Source: Solilutibacter tolerans (GTDB lineage Bacteria > Pseudomonadota > Gammaproteobacteria > Xanthomonadales > Xanthomonadaceae). From it: a stretch of 64,000 bases of DNA. This document shows, piece by piece, positions 26,553 to 36,798 of the stretch. The stretch covers positions 310,001-374,000 of the forward strand of contig NZ_FTLW01000003.1 of assembly GCF_900155935.1 (NCBI RefSeq), read 5' to 3'. Position numbers and translations under genes: made by a program. Each line of letters opens with the position of its first letter. Within the stretch, counting starts at the first letter, position 1. The notes below the pieces were generated by a model, which was not told the origin of the DNA, ran no database searches, and saw only the letters and a list, made by a program, of their open reading frames with translations.

Positions 26553-28508
26553 ATGCGCGCTGATAGTCACGTCCCACTGCAACAAGCGGTCGCCGACATC
26601 CTTGCCCGGATCGATGGCGAGCTGCGTATCGCCACGCCACTGGGCCTTGGCAAACCCAACCGACTGTTGAACCGCCTCTACGAGACCTGCGTCGACCAAC
26701 CTGATCGCAGGCTGCAGCTATACACCGCCCTTTCGCTGGAGCCGCCAACAGGTGGCAGCTTGCTGGAGAAGCGCTTTCTCGGCCCGTTCGTCGAGCGGCT
26801 GTATGGCGACGACTACCCTCGGCTGCATTACGTGGCGGCCATGAAGCGCGATGCCTTGCCATCGCATATCGATGTCGAGGAGTTCTATTTCCAATCCGGC
26901 GCCTTGCTCGGCTCCGCCCAAGCGCAACGCCGCTATGCCAGTCTCAACTACACCTATGTCGCCGATGCGTTGGCGGATCGGCAGGTCAACTGCATCGTGC
27001 AGCGGGTGGCATCGCGCGCGGGCGACCCGCGTTTGTCACTGTCATCCAACACCGATCTCACCACCGATACTCTCGCTGCCATTGCGCGCGCAGGCCTGCC
27101 GCGCCCCTTGATGGTCGCGGAAATCGACCCGATGCTGCCCTGGCTCGGCGGCAGTGCGCTGGTCGATGACGGCTTCTTCGACATCGTGGTGCAGCCATCG
27201 GCCCCGCATCCCAAGCTGTTCGCCTTGCCGCGGCAGCCGGTGGGCGACATCGACCATGCCATCGGCTTGTACGCCAGCACCTTGGTGAAGGATGGCGGCA
27301 CGCTGCAGATCGGCATCGGTGCGTTGGCGGATGCGCTCTCGCATGCCTTGGTGCTTCGCCACACGGACAATGCGAAGTATCGCGAAGTGCTGCGCACGCT
27401 GGATCCCGACATCGAACAACATCCACTGGTGAAACGATGGGGTGGGCTCGCGCCTTTCGAGCATGGCCTCTACGGTTGCAGTGAAATGATCAACGAGGGT
27501 TTTCGCGTACTCGCCGAGCGCGGCGTACTCAAGCGGAAGGTAGTCGATGACCTGCCATTGATGCGTCGCGTCGTCGACGGCGATGCCGGCATCGACGACC
27601 TGCACACCTTGTCACGCGATGGCAATAGCCTGCGCGGCGCGTTCTATCTGGGCTCGCCGGATTTCTACGACTGGCTGCGCAACATGGATGCCGGCGCCGC
27701 GCGTGCCATCGACATGCGTCCGATCAGCGAGATCAACGCGCTCAGCCGAGACAGCGAGGCACTGGAACGACTGCAACGGCGCGAAGGCCGTTTCTTCAAC
27801 ACTTGCATGATGGCCAGCGCACTGGGTGCCGCCACCTCCGATGCACTCGACGATGGTCGCGTGGTTTCAGGCGTGGGTGGCCAGTACAACTTCGTCGCGA
27901 TGGCACACGAGCTCGACGATGGTCGCTCCGTGTTGATGTTGAGAGCGAATCGAGAGGCCAACGGCAAGACCACCGGCAACATTGTCTGGGACTACGGCCA
28001 CACCACCATCCCGCGCCACTTGCGCGACATCTACATCACCGAATACGGCATTGCCGATGTACGCGGACTGACCGACGAAGATGTCATCAAGGCGATGTGC
28101 AGCATCGCCGATGCGCGTGATCAACATGGGCTGATCGATACCGCCAAGCGCAATGGAAAGTTGGCCAAGGGCTTTTCGATACCGACGGATTGGCGCGAAA
28201 ACACGACGCCGGCATTGAAACAGAAGCTGGCTCGCCATCGCGCGGATGGCTCACTCCCGGACTACCCGCTCGGCAATGACTTCACCGATGTCGAAACCCG
28301 GTTAGTCAGCGCCTTGGGAAAGCTGAAGTCGGCAACCGCAAGCACCTCCGGGAAGTTGCGCACCGTCTCAGCCGCCCTGCTTGCAGCCGCCAACACCCAC
28401 GACATGGCAGCCATCGAGCGAATGGGCCTGGCATCACCCAAGGGATTCAGCGAATGGCTGCACGCCCGGCTGCTCGCGTGGGCGCTCAGTCAGATTCAGC
28501 GGATGTAA
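26553..28508 (+). CDS. Acetyl-CoA hydrolase/transferase-family protein
   Basis: 651 residues. The C-terminal half carries the family motifs: GCSEM (308-312, equivalent to the HxE loop around the catalytic Glu), GVGGQYNFVAMA (440-451) and ITEYGIADVRGLTD (495-508). The protein is longer than the 430-550 residues of typical acetate/succinate or 4-hydroxybutyrate CoA-transferases because of an extended N-terminal half and a C-terminal helical tail. The acyl substrate is unknown. It starts 50 bases after the sulfur module and may be read through from it. Confidence 0.8.
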   Translation: MRADSHVPLQQAVADILARIDGELRIATPLGLGKPNRLLNRLYETCVDQPDRRLQLYTALSLEPPTGGSLLEKRFLGPFVERLYGDDYPRLHYVAAMKRDALPSHIDVEEFYFQSGALLGSAQAQRRYASLNYTYVADALADRQVNCIVQRVASRAGDPRLSLSSNTDLTTDTLAAIARAGLPRPLMVAEIDPMLPWLGGSALVDDGFFDIVVQPSAPHPKLFALPRQPVGDIDHAIGLYASTLVKDGGTLQIGIGALADALSHALVLRHTDNAKYREVLRTLDPDIEQHPLVKRWGGLAPFEHGLYGCSEMINEGFRVLAERGVLKRKVVDDLPLMRRVVDGDAGIDDLHTLSRDGNSLRGAFYLGSPDFYDWLRNMDAGAARAIDMRPISEINALSRDSEALERLQRREGRFFNTCMMASALGAATSDALDDGRVVSGVGGQYNFVAMAHELDDGRSVLMLRANREANGKTTGNIVWDYGHTTIPRHLRDIYITEYGIADVRGLTDEDVIKAMCSIADARDQHGLIDTAKRNGKLAKGFSIPTDWRENTTPALKQKLARHRADGSLPDYPLGNDFTDVETRLVSALGKLKSATASTSGKLRTVSAALLAAANTHDMAAIERMGLASPKGFSEWLHARLLAWALSQIQRM

Positions 28509-30565
28509 CCGATGTAGCGCGGTGTCTCGCCGTCCTTGTCGGTGGTGACGATGGCGGATTCGATCCTGAGCGAGGCCGACGCGTGGCCGCTGATCAGCGA
28601 TTGCATGTCGACCCAGCGATAACCCGGCTCCAGCCCCAGCGAAGCTGCCTGATCCGACGTGAGGACGCGACCGCCCGCCGCCACTGCCTGCGCATGGCTG
28701 GCGACCGTGACGGCCTTCGCTACCGTGGATGGCGCAGCACCATTGCGAACCTCACGCTCGATATGCAGTGATGCCTTGCCTGATGCCACCCAAGGGGCTG
28801 GCGGAGCAGGGTGCGTGGCGGGTGCCGGCGGCGCTTTCGGCGCACGAGGCATGGCTGGCACACCAGGCGCGCGTGGCGGCGGCGGAGCTGCAGGTGCGCG
28901 GGGCGCCATGGCTGCGGTCGGCGGCTGCGGTGGTGCCGGCGGCGCCGGATACGTCTTTCGAATCACCCTGCGCTCGATGCGTGCTTCGTCGGCCATCACC
29001 GCTGCTTCGGCGGCCGCCTGTGCTGCATCGGCGGCTGCCTCACTCGCTGCCTCTGCGGCTTCGTTGGCCGCCTCACGCGCCGCCTCTGCTGCTGCCCTCG
29101 CTTCCACGGCCGACATGCCGGAGGCCTCATCAGCCGCGCGCGCTGCCTCGTCTGCAGCCAGTCGTGCCTCTGCTGCGGCTTTCTCGGCTTCGGCTGCTGC
29201 ACTGGCATGGGCCTGATGCGTCATCACCCGCGTGCGCTCCACTTGATGCCGCGCCATCTCCGCCTGATCACGGGCCTGTAACGCGGCAGGATCCACATCG
29301 CCGATCTGCACGTTGACATCGACACCGGCGAACTTTCCATTGGCCGCTTCATCCCCCAACTTGATGCGCGCTTGCTTGCCCGCACCCACCACCATCACGG
29401 GGTTGCCGACCGACTTGCCGTCACGTTGCAGCCGCGCTTCGATTCGGTACGCCGGCGCACCGTTTGCGCTGGCCTGGGTCACCGTTCCTTCCAGCTCGAA
29501 GGAGCCGGTTTCGCTATCGGCGATGCGCACGGTGAAGGGTTCGCCGTAACGACCCACCACCAGTACGTCTTCAGACGGCCCCCCATCCATGGCGATGTCG
29601 AAACTGGCCTGGAAATCGCGCCCTTCGGACTTCACGATGACTTCGCTGCTTCGTTGCATCTGGCGCGGCGGCATCGCGGCCCAAGCAGCCGCGGCAACGG
29701 CAATCGCCGCCACCCCGACCAGCAGTGCACCGGTCATCCGCGTGCCGCGCGATGGAATCGCATTCTTGAGCAACATGACTCTCTCCTTCATGGGATGCGT
29801 GATGCCCCAATGGCAGCCGAGCGGTACCATCAGGGACGGATTGGCGTTTTTCAACATCGCCTCGCCATAAGCGCGACGTGCATGCGGATAGGCTGCGATG
29901 ACGCGCGCATCGCAAGCCAGTTCCTGGTCATGGCGCATGCGTGATGACGCGATGTGCACCAGCGGATTGAACCAGAACACGCAGCGCACCAACGCCGTGA
30001 AAGCATTCGCCCACGCATCGCCGCGATGCAGGTGGATGCGCTCATGGGCCAGCATCAAGCCGCGTTGCTTGTCGTCAAAGCGCGTGTCAATGTCCGCGGG
30101 CAGGATGATGCGCGGTCGCAGCAAACCCACCACGGCGGGCAGCCCCGCAGCACTCTCGGCTTGCCATGCGCTTCGCTCGCCATCCAGCGCCCGCATGCGA
30201 CCCAGCGCACGCTCGAACCGACGCTGCTGCCAGAGCAGCATCCCGATCATCAAGCCAACGCCCAACAGCCACATCGGCATCCACAAGGTGTTCATGTCGA
30301 ATGACGGATCGGACGTGCCGGCCACGGTCGTCACCGCGACAGGATCAAGCGCCGGGGAGCCCGCTTGCACGGGCACTTCGATCACCCGCGCCGGCAGCCA
30401 CAGCGCCAGCCAGGTCGCGACCGGCAGCCACCACAGCGCATAAGCGATGCCGGCACCGAAACGACGCCGGACGGGCGCGCGCAGCAGCATCACGATGATG
30501 ATCGCGATGCTGCCGGTCCACGTGGCCAGCCAAAGGGATTCGAGCACTGCGTTGCCAGCGATCAT
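28496..30565 (-). CDS. M56/BlaR1-type membrane peptidase with Ala- and Pro-rich tail
   Basis: 689 residues. The N-terminal half has membrane helices near 10-30, 40-58, 92-112 and 278-297 and a zinc-protease loop with HERIH (174-178) and a third ligand in DQELACDA (E215), as in BlaR1/MecR1. The expected penicillin-binding sensor is absent; the C-terminal part has a beta-rich stretch (about 305-425), an alanine-rich helical rod (430-530), a proline-rich segment (540-592) and a final small domain. It overlaps the blaI-like gene by four bases. The signal sensed is unknown. Confidence 0.85.
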   Translation of the reverse strand: MIAGNAVLESLWLATWTGSIAIIIVMLLRAPVRRRFGAGIAYALWWLPVATWLALWLPARVIEVPVQAGSPALDPVAVTTVAGTSDPSFDMNTLWMPMWLLGVGLMIGMLLWQQRRFERALGRMRALDGERSAWQAESAAGLPAVVGLLRPRIILPADIDTRFDDKQRGLMLAHERIHLHRGDAWANAFTALVRCVFWFNPLVHIASSRMRHDQELACDARVIAAYPHARRAYGEAMLKNANPSLMVPLGCHWGITHPMKERVMLLKNAIPSRGTRMTGALLVGVAAIAVAAAAWAAMPPRQMQRSSEVIVKSEGRDFQASFDIAMDGGPSEDVLVVGRYGEPFTVRIADSETGSFELEGTVTQASANGAPAYRIEARLQRDGKSVGNPVMVVGAGKQARIKLGDEAANGKFAGVDVNVQIGDVDPAALQARDQAEMARHQVERTRVMTHQAHASAAAEAEKAAAEARLAADEAARAADEASGMSAVEARAAAEAAREAANEAAEAASEAAADAAQAAAEAAVMADEARIERRVIRKTYPAPPAPPQPPTAAMAPRAPAAPPPPRAPGVPAMPRAPKAPPAPATHPAPPAPWVASGKASLHIEREVRNGAAPSTVAKAVTVASHAQAVAAGGRVLTSDQAASLGLEPGYRWVDMQSLISGHASASLRIESAIVTTDKDGETPRYIGYIR

Positions 30566-30927
30566 GCGTCCAGCTCCTCGATCAGTTTGCGCAACTCGGC
30601 GATGTCTTTCTTCGACAATTTCCGCTGCTCGGAAAAGTGCGCCACCAGAGGTGCGACGCGTCCGCCAAACAGGCGGTACAGCAGACTGTCGCTTTCATCG
30701 CTCAGCCAATCCTCGCGCTTGAGCTCAGGGAAATATCGATACCGGCGCCCTTCGCGCTCGGCACTGATCGCCCCCTTGTTGAGCAAACGATTGAGCAAGG
30801 TCTTGATGGTCGGCTCTTGCCAATCGTGCGTGGCCATCAAGGCCGCGACCACGTCCTCCGAAGTCATCGGCGATGGGCCGCGCCATAGCACTTCCATCAC
30901 GGCGGATTCGGCTTCGCTGATCTGCAT
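30562..30927 (-). CDS. BlaI/MecI/CopY-family repressor
   Basis: 121 residues. A winged helix (about 1-70, with ISEAESAVMEVLWRGPSPMTSEDVV and TIKTLLNRLLNKGAISAEREGRRYRYFP) is followed by a dimerising helical tail, as in BlaI. In the beta-lactamase systems the repressor is cleaved after the M56 partner senses its signal; the adjacent M56 gene suggests the same logic here. No beta-lactamase gene is nearby. The promoter has two dyads that suit autorepression. Confidence 0.9.
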   Translation of the reverse strand: MQISEAESAVMEVLWRGPSPMTSEDVVAALMATHDWQEPTIKTLLNRLLNKGAISAEREGRRYRYFPELKREDWLSDESDSLLYRLFGGRVAPLVAHFSEQRKLSKKDIAELRKLIEELDA

Positions 30928-30930
30928 CGT

Positions 30931-30967
30931 TTACATCCGTAATTTTCAATTGAAATTACGCTTGTAA
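30931..30967. promoter_or_regulatory. Two TTAC-N4-GTAA dyads, probable BlaI-type operators
   Basis: Identical half-site pairs TTAC-N4-GTAA occur at 30931-30942 and 30956-30967, centres 25 bp apart; the second is extended to AAATTAC-N4-GTAATTT. One covers the -10 and spacer of the promoter, the other the leader. TAC/GTA dyads are the hallmark of BlaI/MecI operators, so autorepression is likely. Confidence 0.72.
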
Positions 30968-30981
30968 TTTTTGAATGTCAA
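30953..30981 (-). promoter_or_regulatory. blaI-like promoter (TTGACA-17-TAATTT)
   Basis: On the minus strand a perfect TTGACA (30981-30976), 17-base spacer and TAATTT (30958-30953). The predicted RNA start is near 30946, about 20 bases before the ATG at 30927. Confidence 0.75.
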
Positions 30982-31015
30982 GTGCCCCCGCATGATTGAA
31001 CGATGGTGATTGCCC

Positions 31016-32815
31016 TCAGGTTTCGGCGGGCTCGGGTGATCCGCCGTTTCGCGGGGGCGGCGGCACATAGTCGATATTGCCCAGCAGCAATGCGCGCCCC
31101 GCGAACGGGCCGCCGTTCGCCTCCAGCACGAAACGCTCTGCATCACGCCGGCGCAGTTCGCTCATCGCTTCGTCGGCCTGGGCTTCATCGGTGCCCAATG
31201 CCATGATGGCCTCACGGCTCATCAACAACGCCGATTCGAATGTCTCACGCACTACCCAGTCCGCATCCTTCTGCACCAAGGCCAGTGCATGCTCACGGTC
31301 GGACGCGCGTACCAGCACCTTGGCCTGCGGGCATTCCTCCTTGATCAGCTCGACGATGCGCGTGGCGGCCACCGGGTCATTGACGCAGACCAGGATGACG
31401 CGCGCATGTTGTGCGCCCGCGGCGCGCAGGATGTCGGCGCGTGCGCCATCGCCGTAGAACACCTTGAACCCGTAAGGTTCGGCGTTGCGGATCACGTCCG
31501 GGTCGTTGTCGATGATCGCGATGCGCTCGCCGTGCGCAATTGGGCCTTGGCTGGCGATCTGCCCCACACGGCCGAAGCCGATGATCAATACGGCGGGATG
31601 CAGGTCGCGCGCTTCCTCGACGCCCTCCATCGAGGGGGCGAGCGGGCGCGCGAATCGCTTGTGCGCCACCACGACCAATGGCGTCAGCACCATCGACAAG
31701 ACGATGATCGCGGTCATGTTGGTGTTCACTTCGCCGCTGATCACGCCTTGGCCAACGGCCGCCTGGTACAGCACGAAAGCGAATTCACCACCTTGCGCCA
31801 TCAAGATCGCGCGATCCAATGCTTCGTCGTGCGGGCTCTTCATCAGCCGTGCCACGGCATAGATGCACAGGCCCTTGACCAACATCATCGCCAGCACGCC
31901 CGACAGGATCAGCGTCCAATTGGCGGCCACGGCGGCCAGGTCCAGCGACATGCCGACCGCGAGGAAGAACAGGCCGAGCAGCAAGCCGCGAAAGGGTTCG
32001 ATGTCCGCTTCCAACTGATGGCGGAAACTGGATTCGGACAGCAGCACACCGGCAACGAACGCGCCCATCGCGGTCGACAAGCCGCCGAGCTCCATCATCA
32101 AGGCCGCGCCCAGCACGACCAGCAAGGCAGCCGCGGTCATCACCTCGCGCGCACGGGCACGTGCCAGCAAACGAAACATGGGATTGAGCAGCCACAAACC
32201 CGCGGCGATCAGCGCGCCGAGCGATGCAGCCGCGATGCCGATGCTGCGCCACAATTCGCCTGCAGTGCGGGTGTTCTCGGCATCGGGCGGCGCAAGGAAG
32301 GCGACGATCGCAAGCAAAGGCACGATCAAGAGATCCTCGAACAGCAGCACCGACACCATCTTCTGGCCGCGCGGCGTGGCGATGTCACCGCGCTCGCCGA
32401 GCAACTGCATGACGATCGCGGTGGATGTCAGCACAAAGCCCATCGCGCAAACAAAGGACACCGCCAAGGGAAAGCCGAACGCCAGACCGACGCAAGTGAG
32501 CAGCGCTCCACAGGTCAGGATTTGCGCACTACCCAGCCCGAAGATTTGCCCACGCAGGCTCCACAAGTGCGAGGGGTTCATTTCCAGCCCGATGACGAAC
32601 AGGAACATCACCACGCCCAGCTCGGCCACGTGCAGGATGGTCTGCGGGTCGTCGATGAGTGCCAGGCCGAACGGGCCGACTGCCAAACCCGCGGCCAGGT
32701 AACCCAGCACGGACCCCAGCCCCAGTTTGCGGAACAGTGGCACGGCCACCACGGCCGCACCCAACAGGGTGACGACCTCGATCAAGTTGGAACCCCCGCC
32801 CGCTTCAGCTGCCAT
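31016..32815 (-). CDS. Kef-type CPA2 monovalent cation/proton antiporter
   Basis: 599 residues. Roughly the first 380 form about twelve membrane helices of the CPA2 exchanger fold (FLFVIGLEMNPSHLWSLR, LEADIEPFRGLLLGLFFLAVGMSLD). A cytoplasmic TrkA-N/RCK domain follows, with the Rossmann motif VLIIGFGRVGQ near 405 and VFYGDGARADILRAAGA. This is the architecture of KefB/KefC glutathione-gated potassium efflux systems. No KefF/KefG ancillary gene is adjacent, so gating cannot be inferred. Confidence 0.88.
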   Translation of the reverse strand: MAAEAGGGSNLIEVVTLLGAAVVAVPLFRKLGLGSVLGYLAAGLAVGPFGLALIDDPQTILHVAELGVVMFLFVIGLEMNPSHLWSLRGQIFGLGSAQILTCGALLTCVGLAFGFPLAVSFVCAMGFVLTSTAIVMQLLGERGDIATPRGQKMVSVLLFEDLLIVPLLAIVAFLAPPDAENTRTAGELWRSIGIAAASLGALIAAGLWLLNPMFRLLARARAREVMTAAALLVVLGAALMMELGGLSTAMGAFVAGVLLSESSFRHQLEADIEPFRGLLLGLFFLAVGMSLDLAAVAANWTLILSGVLAMMLVKGLCIYAVARLMKSPHDEALDRAILMAQGGEFAFVLYQAAVGQGVISGEVNTNMTAIIVLSMVLTPLVVVAHKRFARPLAPSMEGVEEARDLHPAVLIIGFGRVGQIASQGPIAHGERIAIIDNDPDVIRNAEPYGFKVFYGDGARADILRAAGAQHARVILVCVNDPVAATRIVELIKEECPQAKVLVRASDREHALALVQKDADWVVRETFESALLMSREAIMALGTDEAQADEAMSELRRRDAERFVLEANGGPFAGRALLLGNIDYVPPPPRNGGSPEPAET

Positions 32816-32898
32816 CGCGCTTCCTCATGCATGTCGGCGCGAATGCGCGCATGCATGGGAAGTTACAACATCGTCGGCGATAACTCAGCCGATGAAGC

Positions 32899-34890
32899 TC
32901 AGCGAATGCTGCGTGCGGCCTCGATGACCTTGTCCACGGTGAAGCCGAAGTGCTGGAACAAGGCATCCGCCGGAGCCGATGCGCCATAACCATGCATGCC
33001 GACCACTGCGCCATCCAGACCAACGTACTTGGTCCAGAAATCGGCGGTACCGGCTTCGATGGCGACGCGCTGGCGACAGGCCTTCGGCAACACGGCTTCG
33101 CGATACGCCGCATCCTGACGATCGAACACATCGGTGCTCGGCATCGACACCACGCGCACACCATCACCCAATTCGTCAGCGGCCTGCATCACCAAACCCA
33201 CTTCGGAGCCCGTGGCAATGAGGATGAGCTCGGGCGCGCCCACGCTGTCCTTCAGCACGTAGCCGCCACGCGCGATGTTGCGCAGCTGCTCGCCGTCACG
33301 CGCTTGATGGTCGAGGTTCTGGCGCGAGAACACCAGGCAGCTCGGGCCATCCTTGCGTTCGATGGCGGCGCGCCAGGCGACGGCCGATTCGACCGCATCG
33401 CAGGGACGCCACACATCATTGCCCGGGATGTAACGCAGGCTGGCGAGATGCTCGATCGGCTGGTGGGTCGGGCCGTCTTCGCCCAGGCCAATCGAATCGT
33501 GCGTGTAGACATGGATGACGTGTGCGCCCATGAGCGCGCTCATGCGCACGGCGTTGCGCGCGTAGTCGCTGAAGACGAGGAAGGTCGCGTCGTAGGGTAT
33601 GAAGCCGCCATGCAAGGCCATGCCGTTGCAGATGGCGCTCATGCCGAACTCGCGCACGCCGAAGTAGATGTAGTTGGCGTTGGCGTCGTCGCTGTTCGCA
33701 TCCTTGCTGCCGCTCCAGAGCGTCAGGTTGGAATGCGCGAGGTCGGCCGAGCCGCCGATCAATTCCGGCAACTTGGGCGCGAACGCTTCGATCGCCATTT
33801 GCGAAGCCTTGCGGCTGGCGACGACCGGGCCGTCGGCCTGCAACTTCGCAATGTATTCGTCGGCGCTGCCGGCAAAGCCTTGCGGCAGTTCACCGCGCAT
33901 GCGTCGGGCGTACTCCGCAGCCAGTTCCGGATGCGCAGCTGCGTAAGCATCGAACAAGGCCTGCCAATCGGCTTCGTTTTTCTGCCCGGCTTCGCGCGCA
34001 TTCCACGCCTCGGCGATCTCCGCGGGGATCTCGAACGGCGCGTACTTCCAATCGAGCGCATCACGCGTCAGCTGGATCTCGTCCTTGCCCAGCGGCGCGC
34101 CATGACTGGATTCCTTGCCCGCCTTGTTCGGCGACCCGAAGCCGATGGTCGTGCGGCAGCACACCAGCACCGGCTTGTCGGAAGACTTCAGCGCGGTCTG
34201 GATCGCGGTCTCGATTTCCTGGCTGTCGTGGCCGTTGACGTTGCGGATCACCTGCCAGCCGTAGGCCTCGAAGCGCGCGGCCGTGTCATCGGTGAACCAG
34301 CCCTGCACGTTGCCGTCGATCGAGATGTGGTTGTCATCCCAGAAGGCGACCAGCTTGTTGAGCTTCCACGTACCGGCGAGCGAGGCGACTTCGTGGCTCA
34401 CGCCTTCCATCAGGCAGCCATCGCCCAGGAACACCCAAGTGCGGTGATCGACGATGTCGAAACCTTCGCGGTTGAAACGCTTAGCCAGGATTTTTTCTGC
34501 CAGCGCCATGCCGACCGCATTCGCGAGGCCCTGACCCAGCGGACCGGTCGTGGTTTCCACACCCGGCGTCATGAAATTTTCGGGATGTCCCGGCGTCTTC
34601 GACTCGAACTGACGGAACGCCTTCAGGTCATCGATGGCGAGGTCATAGCCGGCCAGATGCAGCAGGCCGTATTGCAGCATCGAACCATGGCCGTTGGAGA
34701 GGATGAAGCGGTCGCGGTTCAGCCACTGGGGATTGGTCGGGTTGTGGCGGTGGTGGTCGCGCCACAGCACTTCGGCGATGTCGGCCATGCCCATCGGCAT
34801 GCCCGGATGCCCGGAATTGGCTGCCTGGACGGCATCGATGGCAAGGAAGCGGAGCGCATTGGCGAGGTCGCGGCGGCTGGGCTGCGTCAT
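32899..34890 (-). CDS. tkt: Transketolase
   Basis: 663 residues, full length. It transfers two-carbon units in the pentose phosphate pathway using thiamine diphosphate. The ThDP/Mg site is visible as [18 protein letters not shown] with [10 protein letters not shown] downstream; HPGMPMGMA near the N-terminus, [18 protein letters not shown] in the pyrimidine domain and the C-terminal domain are all present. It is on the same strand as, but about 10 kb from, the gap-pgk-pyk-fba block. Confidence 0.96.
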   Translation of the reverse strand: MTQPSRRDLANALRFLAIDAVQAANSGHPGMPMGMADIAEVLWRDHHRHNPTNPQWLNRDRFILSNGHGSMLQYGLLHLAGYDLAIDDLKAFRQFESKTPGHPENFMTPGVETTTGPLGQGLANAVGMALAEKILAKRFNREGFDIVDHRTWVFLGDGCLMEGVSHEVASLAGTWKLNKLVAFWDDNHISIDGNVQGWFTDDTAARFEAYGWQVIRNVNGHDSQEIETAIQTALKSSDKPVLVCCRTTIGFGSPNKAGKESSHGAPLGKDEIQLTRDALDWKYAPFEIPAEIAEAWNAREAGQKNEADWQALFDAYAAAHPELAAEYARRMRGELPQGFAGSADEYIAKLQADGPVVASRKASQMAIEAFAPKLPELIGGSADLAHSNLTLWSGSKDANSDDANANYIYFGVREFGMSAICNGMALHGGFIPYDATFLVFSDYARNAVRMSALMGAHVIHVYTHDSIGLGEDGPTHQPIEHLASLRYIPGNDVWRPCDAVESAVAWRAAIERKDGPSCLVFSRQNLDHQARDGEQLRNIARGGYVLKDSVGAPELILIATGSEVGLVMQAADELGDGVRVVSMPSTDVFDRQDAAYREAVLPKACRQRVAIEAGTADFWTKYVGLDGAVVGMHGYGASAPADALFQHFGFTVDKVIEAARSIR

Positions 34891-34968
34891 GGAATCGGTG
34901 GATGGCGGCGCCCGCGGACCGGGGCGCCCCTATTGTCCCACAGACCAGAACCGACTTATTTGGCCGAT

Positions 34969-35376
34969 TTACTTGGCCACCGTCTCAAGGATGTCGCACA
35001 TGCCGCCCTGCACGACCTCTTGCCCTACCGCCAGACCGCCACTCGTGACGAATGTCAGGGACACCTTGGACCCCTTGCCTTGCTCTTCCACCAGCACATT
35101 CAGCGGGACGGTCTTGTCGCTGCCGATGACATTCTGCTGGGCGGAGATCGCGCCCATCTCCTTGTCGGCCGTGATGATCTTGAAGCCATCACTCAAGACC
35201 TTCTGATAGGCCTTCTTGAAAGCCTTGTCCGCAGGCAACGCAGGGTATTCCTGCCAGGACTTGAACGTCCGCCCCTTGATGAAGCTGCCTTCCTGGGAAT
35301 AGTTGTCGCGGCATGCCTGGCCCGCCAACGACATGGACGGCACCAGCATGGCCAACACGATCACCATTTTTTTCAT
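34969..35376 (-). CDS. Small exported protein of unknown function
   Basis: 135 residues. The start at 35376 gives a signal peptide [19 protein letters not shown] and has a strong AGGGAGGG site upstream. The mature part has two cysteines (in QACRDN and GGMCDI) that could form a disulfide, and a central [16 protein letters not shown] stretch seen in small periplasmic or lipoprotein-like proteins. I do not recognise a named family. Confidence 0.7.
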
Positions 35377-35427
35377 CACACCCTCCCTGTGCATGGCTGC
35401 CATTGAATGCGGGGCAGTCGGTCCGCT

Positions 35428-36744
35428 TCAAGTCTGTTCCGAAATTACGCCATCCGGCATCTGGTTGTCATCCTCCCCTTTGGACACCACCGTCGCCAAC
35501 ATCAGGTCACCGGTGACGTTGAGCGTGGTGCGGCACATGTCGAGGAAGCGATCCACGCCGAGGATCAGGCCGATGCCCTCCGGCGGCACGCCCACCATCC
35601 CACAAATCAGCGCGACTACCGGCAGCGAACCCGCCGGCACACCCGCCGTGCCGATGCCGCCCAGAATGCAGACGAACATCACCGTGAGCTGCTGCATCAG
35701 ATTGAGTTCAACGCCGAAGAACTGGGCGAGGAAAAGCACGGTCACGCCTTCGAACAAGGCTGTGCCGTTCTGGTTGGCAGTTGCGCCGACAGTCAAGACG
35801 AAACGTGCGACCTTCTTCGGCAGGCCCAGCTTTTCATCGGCGACGCGCAGCGCAACCGGCAACGTCGCGTTGCTGGAGGCGGTGGAAAATGCCATCACCA
35901 TCGCTTCCTGCGAGCCCTTGAAGAACGCCATCGGCGACCAACCGGCCAGGAACTTCAGCATCAACGGATACACCACGAACATGTGGATGGCGAGCGCCAG
36001 CACTACCACGCCGACGTAGTTGCCCAAGCTGCGCAACAAGTCCCAGCCAAACAGCGCGGCCAGATTGAACATGAAGCAGAACACCGCGTATGGCGCGAGG
36101 CGGATTACCAAGCCGATCAGCGTCATCGACACTTCGAACAAGCCCTGGATACCGGAGAGCAGCGTCTCGGTCGCCTTGCTGCGCGTCAGCACCAGACCGA
36201 TGCCCAGCATCAAGGCAAAGAACATCACCGCAAGGATGGTGTTGTCGGCGGCGGCCTTGATCACGTTATCCGGCACGATGGACACCAGCATGTCGAGGCC
36301 CTTGGGCTGCGTGGTGCCACTGCCGACGATCTCGCTGGCGCGATCCGCACCCTGCGCCAGCATCGCCTGCGCCGCAACTGGGTCCACACCCGAGCCCGGC
36401 TTCAAAGTGTTCACCAGCACCAAGCCGATCACGACCGCCAAGCCAGAGGCAAGAATGGTGTAGCCCAGCGTCTTCCAGCCTACGCGGCCAAGCGAACGCA
36501 CATCGCCCATCTCCGCCACACCGATGACCAGCGCGGAGAAAAGCAGCGGAATCACCAACATGAAGATCAAACGCAGGAACAACGTGCCAATGGGGCCGGT
36601 GATGTAGTCCGTCAGGGTTTTCACCCAAGGCAGATCAGCGCCACCCAGTGAGTGCGCGATCAGGCCGAGCACCAAACCGGCCAAGAAGCCAATCGCCATC
36701 TTCCAATGCAATGGCATGCGCTTCTTTTGCGTGGCTTCGGTCAT
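35428..36744 (-). CDS. Dicarboxylate/amino acid:cation symporter (DctA/GltP family)
   Basis: 438 residues with about eight membrane helices and two re-entrant loops. Family signatures are [18 protein letters not shown] (HP/TM7 region) and [18 protein letters not shown] with [19 protein letters not shown] near the C-terminus, which coordinate substrate and sodium or protons. The substrate may be C4-dicarboxylates, glutamate or aspartate; motifs do not decide it. Confidence 0.92.
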   Translation of the reverse strand: MTEATQKKRMPLHWKMAIGFLAGLVLGLIAHSLGGADLPWVKTLTDYITGPIGTLFLRLIFMLVIPLLFSALVIGVAEMGDVRSLGRVGWKTLGYTILASGLAVVIGLVLVNTLKPGSGVDPVAAQAMLAQGADRASEIVGSGTTQPKGLDMLVSIVPDNVIKAAADNTILAVMFFALMLGIGLVLTRSKATETLLSGIQGLFEVSMTLIGLVIRLAPYAVFCFMFNLAALFGWDLLRSLGNYVGVVVLALAIHMFVVYPLMLKFLAGWSPMAFFKGSQEAMVMAFSTASSNATLPVALRVADEKLGLPKKVARFVLTVGATANQNGTALFEGVTVLFLAQFFGVELNLMQQLTVMFVCILGGIGTAGVPAGSLPVVALICGMVGVPPEGIGLILGVDRFLDMCRTTLNVTGDLMLATVVSKGEDDNQMPDGVISEQT

Positions 36745-36798
36745 GGGTGCCCCTCCAGTGAATGCCCGGAGCTTAGCAAACCGCCCGCCCTGCGCGGG

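Noticed and set aside
31289-32989. Long plus-strand open frame opposite the Kef-type antiporter
   Set aside because: The translation is a His/Gln-rich shadow and the minus strand encodes a clear CPA2-RCK protein.
32950-35406. Very long open frame on the plus strand (over 800 codons)
   Set aside because: It is antisense to transketolase and its neighbour, which have full family motifs on the minus strand; the predicted product is His/Arg/Gln-rich and without domains.
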